Source of the DNA: Chitinophagaceae bacterium
GTDB taxonomy: Bacteria; Bacteroidota; Bacteroidia; Chitinophagales; Chitinophagaceae
Assembly: GCA_016721085.1 (NCBI GenBank)
Contig: JADKJI010000009.1
Coordinates: 62,001 to 126,000, forward strand
Direction of reading: 5' to 3'
DNA length: 64,000 bases
The first letter of the stretch is position 1. Each line of letters begins with the position of its first letter. This document shows positions 27,199-36,697 of this stretch, in pieces. The position numbers were made by a program, and so were the translations under genes. The notes beneath the pieces were generated by a model. That model worked only from the letters and a program-made list of their open reading frames with translations. It was not told where the DNA came from and made no database searches.

Positions 27199-28464
27199 TT
27201 ATTGTGCCATCAATACCTGAACGGTTTCTGGTGCTTGTTGTTTAAGAAGTATTTTCTTTCCACTACTCATCTTTTCGAGTAAAGACTCATTGTAATGCCT
27301 TATGGTTAACAATGTCAATCCCTTTTCAACCTGTACATCAAATATTTCAGAGGCAGACAAAGCTAGTTTTTCAATCTTCTCTGCTCGATCGTCTATACAG
27401 AACTGAATGGTTACAGCTCCTGTTTGCATAAGATTTGGCTTAATGCGTAATTCAGCAAATAGCTGATAGAGTTCTGCTACAGGTTTTTCGCCTACAAAAG
27501 AGAAATCTTGGGAGTGAAGATGCACCAGGGCTTGTTGTTGTTTCAAAACAATAATAGGTGGTAATCCTTTTAGTGCCTTATCGTGAATTACAGTACCAGG
27601 CAATGATGAATCAAGAAAACATTTTACAAAAAGTGGGATGCCTTTATTTTGTAATGGTTTGATAGTTTTCGGATGAATTACCTGTGCTCCATAATAAGCC
27701 ATCTCAATCACCTCATCATAATTCAATTCGCCAATCAGTTGAGCTTCGGGAAACTGTTTTGGGTCTGCATTCATTACACCTTCTACATCTTTCCATATTG
27801 TCTGGCTTTCTGCATCCAACATATGAGCGAATACAGCAGCAGAATAATCGGATCCTTCGCGGCCGAGAGTGGTGCTTTCGTTTTCATCTGTTGAACCGAT
27901 GAATCCCTGTGTAACTATAATATCTGTTTGCTTGTATAATGGAACTATATCTTCGGTTACTTTTTGCTGTGTATACGTCCAGTCAATGGAGGCATCCCTG
28001 AAATTATCATCGGTGCGGAAGATATCCCGTACATCAACCCATTGGTTCTTTATCTTACATTCATTCAGATAAGCGCTTATGATAGCGGTTGATAATAATT
28101 CTCCAACACAAACCACCTGATCATAATAGTAATCGAACTCCCTTACAGGTTTATCATATAACAGCCACTCCACTTCGGTGAAGAAGTTTTTTAATTGGGC
28201 TTCACATGCCAGATAATGGGTTACCAGAAGATATTTGGCTGTGGTTAGATGTTGGTTTTTTACCTGCTCAAATAATTGAAGTGCTTCATCTCTCTTGCCG
28301 TTAAAAAAAGCTTCTGCAACCTTTTCAAGGGCATTTGTGGTTTTACCCATGGCAGAGATAACAATCAGCAGCTTATCTGCAGGCTGCTCCTGTAATAATG
28401 AGGCCAGATTTTTTATCCTCTCTACATTGGTGACACTGGCACCTCCAAATTTGAAAACTTTCAT
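27199..28464 (-). CDS. lysC: Aspartate kinase
   Basis: A 421-residue monofunctional aspartokinase, the first step of the aspartate pathway to lysine, threonine and methionine. The N-terminus KVFKFGGASVTNVERIKNLA has the kinase KFGG motif; GFIGSTDENESTTLGREGSDYSA is the aspartate-binding region. The C-terminal third is the ACT-type regulatory region, shorter than in ThrA/MetL and with no homoserine dehydrogenase domain. It stands alone, divergent from fbp by about 155 bases. Which amino acid inhibits it cannot be read from the sequence. Confidence 0.92.
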   Translation of the reverse strand: MKVFKFGGASVTNVERIKNLASLLQEQPADKLLIVISAMGKTTNALEKVAEAFFNGKRDEALQLFEQVKNQHLTTAKYLLVTHYLACEAQLKNFFTEVEWLLYDKPVREFDYYYDQVVCVGELLSTAIISAYLNECKIKNQWVDVRDIFRTDDNFRDASIDWTYTQQKVTEDIVPLYKQTDIIVTQGFIGSTDENESTTLGREGSDYSAAVFAHMLDAESQTIWKDVEGVMNADPKQFPEAQLIGELNYDEVIEMAYYGAQVIHPKTIKPLQNKGIPLFVKCFLDSSLPGTVIHDKALKGLPPIIVLKQQQALVHLHSQDFSFVGEKPVAELYQLFAELRIKPNLMQTGAVTIQFCIDDRAEKIEKLALSASEIFDVQVEKGLTLLTIRHYNESLLEKMSSGKKILLKQQAPETVQVLMAQ

Positions 28465-28557
28465 GAAAATATTTCAGGTTGAAAAATTGAAACTAATTGA
28501 GTTGCAAATGTCGTTAACAATGAATACCCGTTCAAAAAGGGGTTAAAATCGCTCTCA

Positions 28558-28588
28558 TTTTGAACTCCCGCCTAAACCCTTACTTTTG
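28558..28588 (+). promoter_or_regulatory. Bacteroidota-type promoter for fbp
   Basis: TTTTG at 28558-28562 and TACTTTTG (TAnnTTTG) at 28581-28588, with an 18-base spacer. The expected transcription start is about 25 bases before the ATG at 28620. Confidence 0.75.
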
Positions 28589-28619
28589 TAGCACTGTCAC
28601 TCACTTAAACTTGCTTGCT

Positions 28620-29624
28620 ATGAATGTTGACCGTAAAGTTCAGACACTGGATGAATTCACCATCCAGCAGATGCGCGATTTTCCCCATGCCACCGGCGAA
28701 TTGGCCAGCCTGCTCCGGGATATCGGTTTGGCTGCTAAAAGAGTAAATGTTGAAGTTAATAAGGCTGGTCTAGTGGATATTCTAGGCGATGCCGGCACAA
28801 TCAATGTGCAGGGGGAAGATGTCAAAAAGCTCGACATCTATGCAAATAACCAGTTTGTAGGAGTCCTTAAACACGGAATCAGTTGTGCTGGTATAGCCAG
28901 TGAGGAGTTAGACGACTATTTCGCATTTGATGATCCTGTAAGTAATCAGTCGAAATATGTATGCCTCTTTGACCCATTGGATGGTAGTGGTAATATCGAT
29001 ACTAATGTTTCCATTGGCACTATTTTCAGTGTTTATAGAAGGATCACAGAAAAAGGAAAGCCAGTCAACTTATCTGATTTCCTTCAGCCAGGGAAAGAAC
29101 AGATTGCAGCAGGATATATTGTTTATGGTTCGTCTACGATGCTGGTTTATGCCACAAGAAGAGGTGTGAACGGGTTTACACTTGACCCTTCAATCGGGGA
29201 GTTTACAATGAGTCACCCTAACATAAAGTGCCCTGAATTCGGAAAAATATATTCTGTTAACCACGGAAATTTCTTCCAGTACCAGGAAGGAGTAAAGGGA
29301 TATATCACTGCCTGTCAGAAAAAAGATGCTACCAACGGTGGACCCTATACGCAACGATATATTGGCAGTATGGTGGCCGATGTTCACCGCAGTTTGATAA
29401 AGGGTGGAATTTTCATGTATCCCGGCACCATTGAAAAACCAAAAGGTAAGCTGCGATTATTATATGAGTGCAATCCTTTTGCTTTTATTATGGAAGTGGC
29501 TGGTGGTCGCGCCACAAACGGTAAGGATAGAATTCTGGATGTGATGCCCGAAAAATTACACCAGCGTTCGCCTTTCTTTGTTGGAAGTACTGGTATGATG
29601 GCTGAATTGGAGAGTTTTTTATAA
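28620..29624 (+). CDS. fbp: Fructose-1,6-bisphosphatase class I
   Basis: A 334-residue class I FBPase that removes the 1-phosphate of fructose-1,6-bisphosphate in gluconeogenesis. The metal-binding motif CLFDPLDGSGNID and the substrate region NPFAFIMEVAGGRA are intact, as is the N-terminal TLDEFTIQQM segment. Start ATG 28620 (MNVDRKVQTLDEF) is chosen over 28560 because the promoter at 28558-28588 lies inside the longer frame. It would supply hexose phosphate to the glycogen pathway encoded elsewhere in the window. Confidence 0.96.
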   Translation: MNVDRKVQTLDEFTIQQMRDFPHATGELASLLRDIGLAAKRVNVEVNKAGLVDILGDAGTINVQGEDVKKLDIYANNQFVGVLKHGISCAGIASEELDDYFAFDDPVSNQSKYVCLFDPLDGSGNIDTNVSIGTIFSVYRRITEKGKPVNLSDFLQPGKEQIAAGYIVYGSSTMLVYATRRGVNGFTLDPSIGEFTMSHPNIKCPEFGKIYSVNHGNFFQYQEGVKGYITACQKKDATNGGPYTQRYIGSMVADVHRSLIKGGIFMYPGTIEKPKGKLRLLYECNPFAFIMEVAGGRATNGKDRILDVMPEKLHQRSPFFVGSTGMMAELESFL

Positions 29625-29650
29625 CCTGATATAAAACAGATACGACCTTT

Positions 29651-30109
29651 ATGTCTATTTCAATTGTAACTTATACTGATGAATATAAAGATGCGTTCAC
29701 GCAACTGAACCTTTATTGGTTAGATAAGTATAATTTAACCGAGAGCCATGACTTACAGGTTCTCGACAACCCGCAAGCAACCATCATCGACAGGGGAGGT
29801 GCTATTTACCTGGCTCTGCATGGAGAAATGGTAGTCGGCTCAGCAGCTATTATGAAAGTATCTGAAGGACATTACGAATTAGCTAAAATGGCTGTAAGTC
29901 CTATGTGGCATAGGAAGGGCATCGGCAGACTACTTTTATCAAAATGTATAGAAACAGCGAAGGAATGGAATGTGAAAAAAATCAGCCTATTTTCCAATCA
30001 CCAGCTTCAGGCAGCTATTGGAATGTATCGTACATTCGGTTTTCAGGATGTTCCAGTAACAGATAGTCCTTTCGTGACCGCTGATGTTAAAATGGAACTT
30101 GATTTATGA
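29651..30109 (+). CDS. GNAT family N-acetyltransferase
   Basis: A 152-residue GNAT acetyltransferase. The acetyl-CoA pyrophosphate loop is seen as HRKGIGRLLLSKCI (about residues 91-104), preceded by the beta strand KMAVSPMW and followed by AIGMYRTFGFQ. It starts 26 bases after fbp and 25 bases before the ABC ATPase, so it may be in one transcript with them. The acceptor substrate is unknown. Confidence 0.88.
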   Translation: MSISIVTYTDEYKDAFTQLNLYWLDKYNLTESHDLQVLDNPQATIIDRGGAIYLALHGEMVVGSAAIMKVSEGHYELAKMAVSPMWHRKGIGRLLLSKCIETAKEWNVKKISLFSNHQLQAAIGMYRTFGFQDVPVTDSPFVTADVKMELDL

Positions 30110-30134
30110 TCTGTCTGATTTTTAAAAATGAGCT

Positions 30135-30895
30135 ATGAGCAATGCAATCATAAAGGTTTCTAACCTTACAAAAAAATATGGCGATTTTGAAGCAGTGAAG
30201 GGAATCAGTTTTGAAGTTATGGAAGGTGAGATTTTCGGACTTCTTGGACCCAATGGTGCAGGTAAATCAACAACTTTAGAAATTATTGAAACCCTTCGGG
30301 AGAAGACATCTGGTGAGGTAATGGTTAATGGATTCAATCTCGATAAAGATCCCAATGAAATTAAAAAGATAATCGGGGTGCAGCTACAAACATCCGGCTA
30401 TTATCCAGGATTGAATCTTACTGAGTTGATCAGGTTGTTCAGTGGTTTATATAACAGGGAGACCGACCCCAATGAACTTCTGGATAAGGTTAACCTAAGA
30501 GATAAGGCGAAAGCCAAGTATAAGGATCTTAGTGGTGGGCAGAAACAACGGTTTTCAATTGCCACTACATTGATAAATCATCCCAAGATCATTTTCCTTG
30601 ACGAACCAACAACAGGGCTTGATCCACAAGCTCGCCGCAGTCTATGGGAGCTAGTAAAGAATATCCGCGATAATGGCACTACCGTTATCATCACCACCCA
30701 TTATATGGATGAAGCCGAAGTGCTCTGCGACCGTGTTGCCATCATCGACTCTGGAAAAATCATAGCATTAGATAGTCCCGACAAACTCATAGATAAGTTA
30801 GTTGCTACCGGATTTGAAAACCCAAAGAAGTGAAACAAGCTAATTTGGAAGATGTGTTTATACAGATGACGGGGCATGGGTTGCGGGAGGATTGA
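30135..30895 (+). CDS. ABC transporter ATP-binding protein, C-terminus frameshifted
   Basis: An ABC ATPase with Walker A GPNGAGKST, signature LSGGQKQR, Walker B IIFLDEPTTGLD and H-loop TTHYMDEAE, of the CcmA/NatA-like exporter group. The frame stops after GFENPKK at 30833. Adding one A in the AAA run at 30824-30826 continues it as EVKQANLEDVFIQMTGHGLRED to TGA 30895, the normal family ending. No permease is encoded next to it: the following gene is unrelated. The substrate is unknown; the usual ABC-2 permease must be elsewhere. Confidence 0.87.
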
Positions 30896-31165
30896 GGTGG
30901 GAATTTGAAAATTTGAGAATTTGAATTTGAAAATGAAACAGCCGGGATACAAATTAGGAAATGTGAATCCCGACGCGTCGGGATGGAAGTGAGGAAATGA
31001 AACAGCCGGTAATATAATGATTAAGTAATGTTTTTCTATTATAAGAATTTTTCATTTTAAGTGTTTTCGGCTGTTCGATTTTCAAGTTTCCTAATTTTCA
31101 AATATTCAAATTTGTTTTCGGGCTGTTTCATTTTCAAATTTTCAAATTATCAAATCTTCAAATTA
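30896..31165. repeat. Family-D TTTGAAAA-word inverted repeat
   Basis: Directly after the restored ABC stop. Left words GAATTTGAAAATTTG and AATGAAACAGCC pair with right words GGCTGTTTCATTTTC and CAAATTTTCAAATT (31080-31165). An 18-bp perfect palindrome ATCCCGACGCGTCGGGAT lies at 30967-30984. The same words fill 33583-33853. No gene is present. Confidence 0.8.
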
Positions 31166-31173
31166 ACTCTAGC

Positions 31174-31698
31174 ATGACAGACGCGCGTTATCCCATCGGC
31201 AAATACGAACCACAACCCTTCTCCGAAATTCAAAAGAAGAGATGGTTACAGGAAATACAATTTTTACCTGGTATGCTGGAACAGGCTATTGAGAACTTGG
31301 ATGAGCATCAGCTGAAGACGCCATATCGTGATGGTGGATGGACAGTTAAACAATTAGTGCATCATATAGCTGATAGCCATATGAATGCTTATATACGTTT
31401 TAAGTTAGGACTTACAGAAGAGAATCCTACAATCAGGCCATACGAGGAGCAGGAATGGGCTAAGTTAGCAGATGTAGAAAAAGTGCCAATCAATATTTCC
31501 GTAACACTGCTATATACTTTACATACGCGTTGGCATGCGGCATTGATGGAACTTACTCCAGAACAATGGAACCGTACAGTTGTGCATCCTGCAGCTGGAA
31601 AGCAAATGACTTTATGGTATCTGTTGGGAATGTATGTATGGCATGGATTGCATCATGTAGCCCATATCACCACGTTACGTGAGAAAAAGGGTTGGTAA
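31174..31698 (+). CDS. YfiT/BstA-like DinB superfamily protein
   Basis: A 174-residue four-helix DinB-superfamily protein similar to YfiT, a putative metal-dependent hydrolase or thiol S-transferase. Family features: the N-terminal YPIGKYEPQP, GGWTVKQLVHHIADSHMNAY with a metal-binding His, and the C-terminal WHGLHHVAHITTLRE with the remaining histidines. Bacteroidota generally use other thiols than bacillithiol in ways that are not settled, so the co-substrate is uncertain. It is followed 31 bases later by a NUDIX gene. Confidence 0.88.
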   Translation: MTDARYPIGKYEPQPFSEIQKKRWLQEIQFLPGMLEQAIENLDEHQLKTPYRDGGWTVKQLVHHIADSHMNAYIRFKLGLTEENPTIRPYEEQEWAKLADVEKVPINISVTLLYTLHTRWHAALMELTPEQWNRTVVHPAAGKQMTLWYLLGMYVWHGLHHVAHITTLREKKGW

Positions 31699-31729
31699 TA
31701 TTTTACTACTTTAAGCTTATAACAATTTC

Positions 31730-32281
31730 ATGAATTGGAAACTTCTCTCTTCCGAATACCTTTTTAAGGATAATTGGTTTACAGTTAGGAAAGACACTTG
31801 TGAAGGAAGGAATGGCAAAATCATAACTCCCTACTATGTTTATGAATTTCCTACTTGGGTATGTGCTATTGCAATTACGAAAGAAGGTAAGGTGATTTTG
31901 GAAAGACAATACCGACATGCTATTGGAGAAACATCATATGAATTGCCGGGAGGTTGTATGGACCCATCTGATGCAAGTACTGAAGATGCTATTGCAAGGG
32001 AATTGTTGGAAGAAACCGGATACACATTCAGTTCCTATGAATATCTAGGAAAAACATGTTGCAACCCCTCCACAAATAATAACTGGATGCATTTTTATAT
32101 TGCCAGGGGAGGAGAGAAAGTGCAGGGACAAGAGTTGGATGAATTTGAAGATATAGAAGTACAGTTGCATTCACTTGAAGATCTCATGAAGTTAGTGAAT
32201 GAAGGAAGTATCATTCAATCAATGCATGTAACAGCTTGTTATTTTGCCTTTCAAAAGTTGGGATTACTTACCAGTTCTTAA
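31730..32281 (+). CDS. NUDIX hydrolase (ADP-sugar pyrophosphatase-like)
   Basis: A 183-residue NUDIX protein. The Nudix box is present as ELPGGCMDPSDASTEDAIAR followed directly by ELLEETGYTF, with one or two extra residues between the Gly and the first Glu compared with the strict consensus. The N-terminal beta strands (FTVRKDTCEGRNGKIITPYY) resemble ADP-ribose pyrophosphatases. It is convergent with folC, and the two stop codons share bases (4-base overlap at 32278-32281). The exact substrate is not predictable. Confidence 0.88.
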   Translation: MNWKLLSSEYLFKDNWFTVRKDTCEGRNGKIITPYYVYEFPTWVCAIAITKEGKVILERQYRHAIGETSYELPGGCMDPSDASTEDAIARELLEETGYTFSSYEYLGKTCCNPSTNNNWMHFYIARGGEKVQGQELDEFEDIEVQLHSLEDLMKLVNEGSIIQSMHVTACYFAFQKLGLLTSS

Positions 32282-33577
32282 TGTTCGGGAATAGGGGCTA
32301 CTTCACCCACTAAAAACACACTACCGCAAATCAGGATTAAATCATTTTCTTTAGTAGCGGCGAGTGCAGCATGAACTGCCGTATTCACATCAGAATAATT
32401 GGTTCCTTCTAGACCTATTGAATTAGCTTTTTCAGCTAATTCCTTTTCATCCATTGCTCTTGGAATCTGTGCTTTTGTAAAATAGTAGGTGGCTTCTTTA
32501 GGAAGTAATTCCAATACTTTATTAACTTCTTTATCTTTTACCATACCTATCACCCAATGTAAATGATGATGATCTGTAAGTTCCAATTGCGAAAGCACCC
32601 GCCTTATTCCATCTTCATTGTGAGCAACCTCCAGAATAACATCCGGCTTTCTATGTATCTGTTCCCATCTTCCTCCCAAGCCAGTTGTTCGTTTGGCATT
32701 GATAATCCTTTTTCACAATTTCTTTTGTCAAAGGCCAGTTCAATTTTTTCAATTGCTCCACAGATTCGAGTACTGTTATAAGGTTGCTGATTTGGTATAT
32801 ACCTGTAAGGTCTAATTCATATTCTTCTCTGTCGTCAGTTATTTTATTGGCTATTGTTACATTAAGATGATGGTGGGAGTAGGTCCATCCTGTACAGTAA
32901 TAATGGTCAGAAGCAAATTGAATGGGAGCCGATTCTTCTGCAGCTTTTTTATTGAATATTGGTTTTGTTTCTGGTAACCATTGGCCGATAACCACTGGGG
33001 TGTTTTTTTTGATAATGCCCGCTTTTTCAAAAGCGATTTCTGCGAGCGAATTCCCTAACAGATTCATATGATCCCAACCTATATTGGTAATGATGCTAAG
33101 TTCAGGATGTATAATATTAGTGCTATCTAATCGTCCTCCCAGTCCTGTTTCAATAATGGCTATATCTACTTTTTCATTTTTAAAATACTGGAAGGCCATT
33201 CCAACTGTAATTTCAAAAAAGGATGGTTCAATTTTATCAATTGTAGGAATGATATCTTTTACAAAATCAACTACCTCTTCTTTTGGAATCATTTGTCCAT
33301 TCACCTTAATCCTTTCCCTAAAATCTTTTAAATGCGGAGACGTGTATAATCCGGTTTTATATCCTGCTGCCTGAAATATGGAAGCCAGCATATGGCTTGT
33401 AGAGCCCTTGCCATTTGTTCCTGCAATATGTATCGACTTAAAACTATTTTGTGGGTTGCCAAGCTGTTCACATAATAGGACTGTATTCGTGATGTCTTTT
33501 TTTATGGCAGCAGCACCTATTCGGCTGAACATTGGCAGTCGGGTGTAGAGGTAGTCGAGGGTTTGGTCGTAGTTCAT
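32278..33577 (-). CDS. folC: Folylpolyglutamate synthase/dihydrofolate synthase, split by one frameshift
   Basis: A Mur-ligase-type enzyme that adds glutamate to dihydropteroate and folates. The N-terminal frame (33577 to about 32710) has the P-loop GTNGKGSTSHMLASI and GLGGRLDSTNII. The C-terminal frame (to 32278) has TTGLGGRWEQI, VAHNEDGI and ends VGEVAPIPEH. The change of frame is in an AAAAA run (32709-32713, T on the plus strand) that has one base too many: removing it gives VKRIINAKRTTGLGGRW. The total is about 432 residues, normal for the family. I treat it as an intact gene with a sequence error. Confidence 0.9.
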
Positions 33578-33582
33578 GGGGG

Positions 33583-33853
33583 AATTAGGAAATGTGGAAA
33601 TATGGAAATGTGGAAATTGAACAGCCTGGATGCAGATTTGAAAATTTTGGAATTTGAAAATTTGAAAATGAAACAGCCGAATACAAATTTGAGAATTTGG
33701 AAATTTGAGAATTTGAAAATCCTAAGATAAAAGTTTGATGCAGCTCAATTAGATTTCATTTTCGGATTTATTCTATACAAACACTCTAAAAACATGTTGT
33801 TCTGCTAACAACTAAATTTTCAAATTTTCAAATTCCCAAATTTTCAAATTACC
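33583..33853. repeat. Family-D TTTGAAAA-word inverted repeat
   Basis: The gap between folC and the upstream TonB-like gene. Left words GGAAATGTGGAAATATGG and GAATTTGAAAATTTG, with two copies of AACAGCC (about 33611 and 33671), face right words TTTTCAAATTTTCAAATT up to 33851, next to the TonB-like stop codon. The centre (33720-33810) is AT-rich and unique. No gene is present. Confidence 0.75.
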
Positions 33854-34747
33854 TTAGTTTTTCAACTTAAAATTAAAAATTATCGTCCCATTAGAAGCCT
33901 CAGCACCGCTATTGAATTTTACCTGTTTAGCTTTTCTAATAGCGATAGCTTTCAGGTTACCATCTGATGTAGTAGAGCCACGAGGTTGATAGGTTGCGTC
34001 TGTTACACGGCCGCTTTCGTCTACAGTTATATCGATGGCTACTTTTGCATTTTCATTGAAATCATCTTCGAAAGAAGGGGTGCCAGTAATGCGACGGCCT
34101 TGCAATCCTTTTGAAATGCTTACGCCTGAATTACCCTTGCCGCCTCCTGTATAATTCTTTGAGTCGGGGTCGCCACCGGGACGGCCTTGATCACCTTTAC
34201 CACCGGCAATACCCTGGTTGCCACCTTTTTTATAACTATCCGCTTCATTACCTCCTGTACCATCACCATTCACTCCTTTGAAAACAGCCTTTGGCTTTGG
34301 GGCAGGTGGGGTTGGAGGTGCTTCTGGTTGGGGATTCTTAACAGGTTTCGCTTTCACCGTTTCTTTTACGGGAACCTTGGTGGCTTCTGGTTTGGTAACA
34401 ATTGGTTTTTTGATTTCAGGGGCATCCGGATCCTTATCATCAGTTGCTATGTCTTTTGGAGCTTCTTCTTCAACTGCTACAGGTTTCGGTGGAGTATATG
34501 CCTGTTGATCGGCTGGAGATGGTTTGCCGGGTTCAAAGGGCTGGTCATCACCCATACCCATATCGCTATTTCCCAGATTTACTTCCATTCCTTCCTCAAC
34601 AATTGGGGGGGGGACCATATATAAGGGCCATTTCCATAATAGGAAAACCAGCAATATTCCTCCCACCACAGCAAGTGTATAGCTTGTAGCTTTCCAGTTT
34701 TTCTGTGTCTCAAAATGCTGATCTAACATATGTGTCTGGTTGGTCAT
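33854..34747 (-). CDS. TonB-like energy transducer
   Basis: A 297-residue TonB-family protein. A short cytoplasmic segment precedes one transmembrane helix (about residues 21-40, YTLAVVGGILLVFLLWKW). Then come a long Pro/Lys/Glu linker (about 85-160, PKPVAVEEEAPK and PEAPPTPPAPKPK), a Gly-rich stretch (about 170-215) and a C-terminal TonB-like domain (VAIDITVDESGRVTDATYQP to the end). It would span the periplasm and contact outer-membrane receptors. ATG 34747 (MTNQTHMLDQ) is my start; ATG 34729 is also possible. No exbB/exbD is adjacent. Confidence 0.85.
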   Translation of the reverse strand: MTNQTHMLDQHFETQKNWKATSYTLAVVGGILLVFLLWKWPLYMVPPPIVEEGMEVNLGNSDMGMGDDQPFEPGKPSPADQQAYTPPKPVAVEEEAPKDIATDDKDPDAPEIKKPIVTKPEATKVPVKETVKAKPVKNPQPEAPPTPPAPKPKAVFKGVNGDGTGGNEADSYKKGGNQGIAGGKGDQGRPGGDPDSKNYTGGGKGNSGVSISKGLQGRRITGTPSFEDDFNENAKVAIDITVDESGRVTDATYQPRGSTTSDGNLKAIAIRKAKQVKFNSGAEASNGTIIFNFKLKN

Positions 34748-34865
34748 ACGAATATAAACTGCTGGCTTTAACAAAAATCCCATTTCTTTTCAACAGTTGT
34801 TATTAACGATGCAAGAAGTGTGCAATTAACATAGTCGGAGAGACCTTTTATTTGTTAAAATTTCT

Positions 34866-35041
34866 TTTTTTGCCTAAGGCTTAACGCCTAACGCCTAAAG
34901 CCTAAAGCTTTATTCGGAGAACTGCCCGATTGTACTTGTTATCTAATGAAAATGTAAGTCGAAGCCTGAATTCCGTGCGGATTACTTAATAAGCCTTAAG
35001 CTTTAGGCCTTAAGCCTTAGGCTAAATAAAGTCTCCCAGCC
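34866..35041. repeat. Family-E GCCTAAAGC-word inverted repeat
   Basis: Left words GCCTAAGGC, AACGCCTAAAGCC (34872-34910) pair with AAGCCTTAAGCTTTAGGCC-type words (34990-35032). The core between them (about 34914-34990, GGAGAACTGCCC to GCGGATTAC) is a diverged relative of the tandem cores at 44597-44670 and 44725-44800. The right end overlaps the C-terminal codons of the EamA gene. Confidence 0.8.
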
Positions 35042-35960
35042 TCAAGTCTTAGGCTTTGAACTTAAGTTCGCTAACAGCAACCCACCAATAACCAACAACC
35101 CGCTTATGATATGAATTGAGGTGATTTTTTCGCCGAGAAGGATGACAGCTTCAAAACTGCTGAATATGGGGATTAGGTTTCCAAATAAGGCTGTTCTAGC
35201 AGCACCGAGGCGGCTAATGGCAATATTCCAGCATAAGAAAGGAGATAATGGAATTGCCGATTCCCAGATAGGCGATTATCAAGACTAATGACCAATTCCA
35301 ATTTATAGGCGTATGTGAGGTATTACTTTCAACTAAAAATGCGGGGAATAATAATGTTGTGCCAATTAGAAATGTTATAAAAAGAAAACTAACCGGAGTG
35401 ATACCTGAAGGCCTCTTTCTCGCCATGATATTATAAATCGCAAAACATAAAGCGGCTAATAGTATCCACCAGTCGCCAGCTGTAAAATGAAAATGGATCA
35501 ACCGGTCCCAGGAACCTTTTGATAGTAGTATAAGGATGCCTGTTATGCATGAAATCAAACCTATTATACGTAATGGCTTTATTGCTTCCTTTAGGAAAAT
35601 GGCGGCTAAAAGAATGGACATCACAGGAGAGGACGTGGTGCCAATCAATGCAAGATTCATTGCAGGAATATATGTGCCGGCAATATAGATGAGGGTATTG
35701 TAAGCTGTTATTCCGAAGAATGAAATGATTAGCAGGTATTTCCAGTTTTTCTTAATTACTGGCAATTCAGCTTTTAAAGATCGAATGGCAAATGGAGCTA
35801 ATAATATAGTGGCTGTCATCCACCTGTAGAAAGCGAGGCTTACAGGTGGTATTTCATGTATTACCCCTCTTGCTACAATGAAGTTGCCAGACCATATTAA
35901 AGTGGCCAGAATAGCCGCTCCAATGCCGTAAAATTTATAATTATTAGTGTTGATAACCAA
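35042..35960 (-). CDS. EamA/DMT family transporter, frameshifted near the C-terminus
   Basis: A drug/metabolite transporter of about 305 residues with ten predicted helices (two EamA repeats). The first frame (35960 to 35214) begins YGIGAAILATLIWSGNFIVARG and stops after SIISFLMLEYCH. Shifting by one base near 35230-35240 continues with CWNIAISRLGAARTALFGN, then IPIFSSFEAVILLGEKITS and a last helix, ending SSKPKT at TGA 35042. That ending is normal for the family. The last codons (AAGCCTAAGACT) are repeat words, so the C-terminal tail seems to be set by the neighbouring repeat. Substrate unknown. Confidence 0.85.
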
Positions 35961-36079
35961 TGTTTTACCCTTTTAACAATTCGAAATTCGTAAAAAATGC
36001 AACCGATTGATACCGCTCAAGGTCTTATGCATGCCGAATGTACAGACCTCGTGTGATTATTAACAAAAAATGTTAAAAA

Positions 36080-36697
36080 ATGGAAAATGTAACCGTAGAA
36101 TTGAAGGCGTTTCTGGAAAGGTATTATCCGATTTCTGATGCTGATTTTGATTTGTTCAGCAAAAGGGTATTCCTGGTTGAGAAAGCGCCGAAGGAAAAAT
36201 TGATTGATGAAGGGGAGACTGAAGATCATGTATACTTTGTTTCAAAAGGTATATTCAGAAAGTATTTCCGCAAAGGAGATGAGGAAATAATTACAGGTTT
36301 TTTCCGTGAAGGAGATGTGTGCCAGTCGGCCGTTTCTTATTTCACAGGCCTGCCTTCTTCATTCATCATTGAAGCGATTGAACCAACTGTTTGTTTAGGT
36401 ATCCGTCGTCATGATTTGGAATTCCTTATTGAAGTAATTCCGGGTCTTGAAAAAATCTTCAGGGCTGTATTGGCAAGTCTTTTCGTAAAGAAAGATTTGG
36501 AACGTATGCACCAAATGAAATTCAGTAAGAAAGAACGCTTTCTTCAGTTCTGTGATGATGAACCAGAATTGTTGATGCGTGTGCCACAGAAGCAACTAGC
36601 TTCTTATCTGGAAATTGCACCAGAGACTTTTTGTCGCATGAAACAAATGAGATATAAGTTGGCGAAAGGAACTCGTGTTCAGTTACAAGAAAACTAG
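36080..36697 (+). CDS. Crp/Fnr family transcriptional regulator
   Basis: A 205-residue regulator with an N-terminal cyclic-nucleotide-binding-like beta barrel (about residues 20-120, EGETEDHVYFVSKGIFRKYF) and a C-terminal winged-helix region (about 150-195, FSKKERFLQF, then PQKQLASYLEIAPETFCRMK). The ligand-binding residues for cAMP are not evident, as is common in this Bacteroidota subgroup. The gene is divergent from the EamA exporter by about 120 bases and could regulate it (inference). It ends in a CTAG shared with the convergent radical SAM gene. Confidence 0.88.
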   Translation: MENVTVELKAFLERYYPISDADFDLFSKRVFLVEKAPKEKLIDEGETEDHVYFVSKGIFRKYFRKGDEEIITGFFREGDVCQSAVSYFTGLPSSFIIEAIEPTVCLGIRRHDLEFLIEVIPGLEKIFRAVLASLFVKKDLERMHQMKFSKKERFLQFCDDEPELLMRVPQKQLASYLEIAPETFCRMKQMRYKLAKGTRVQLQEN

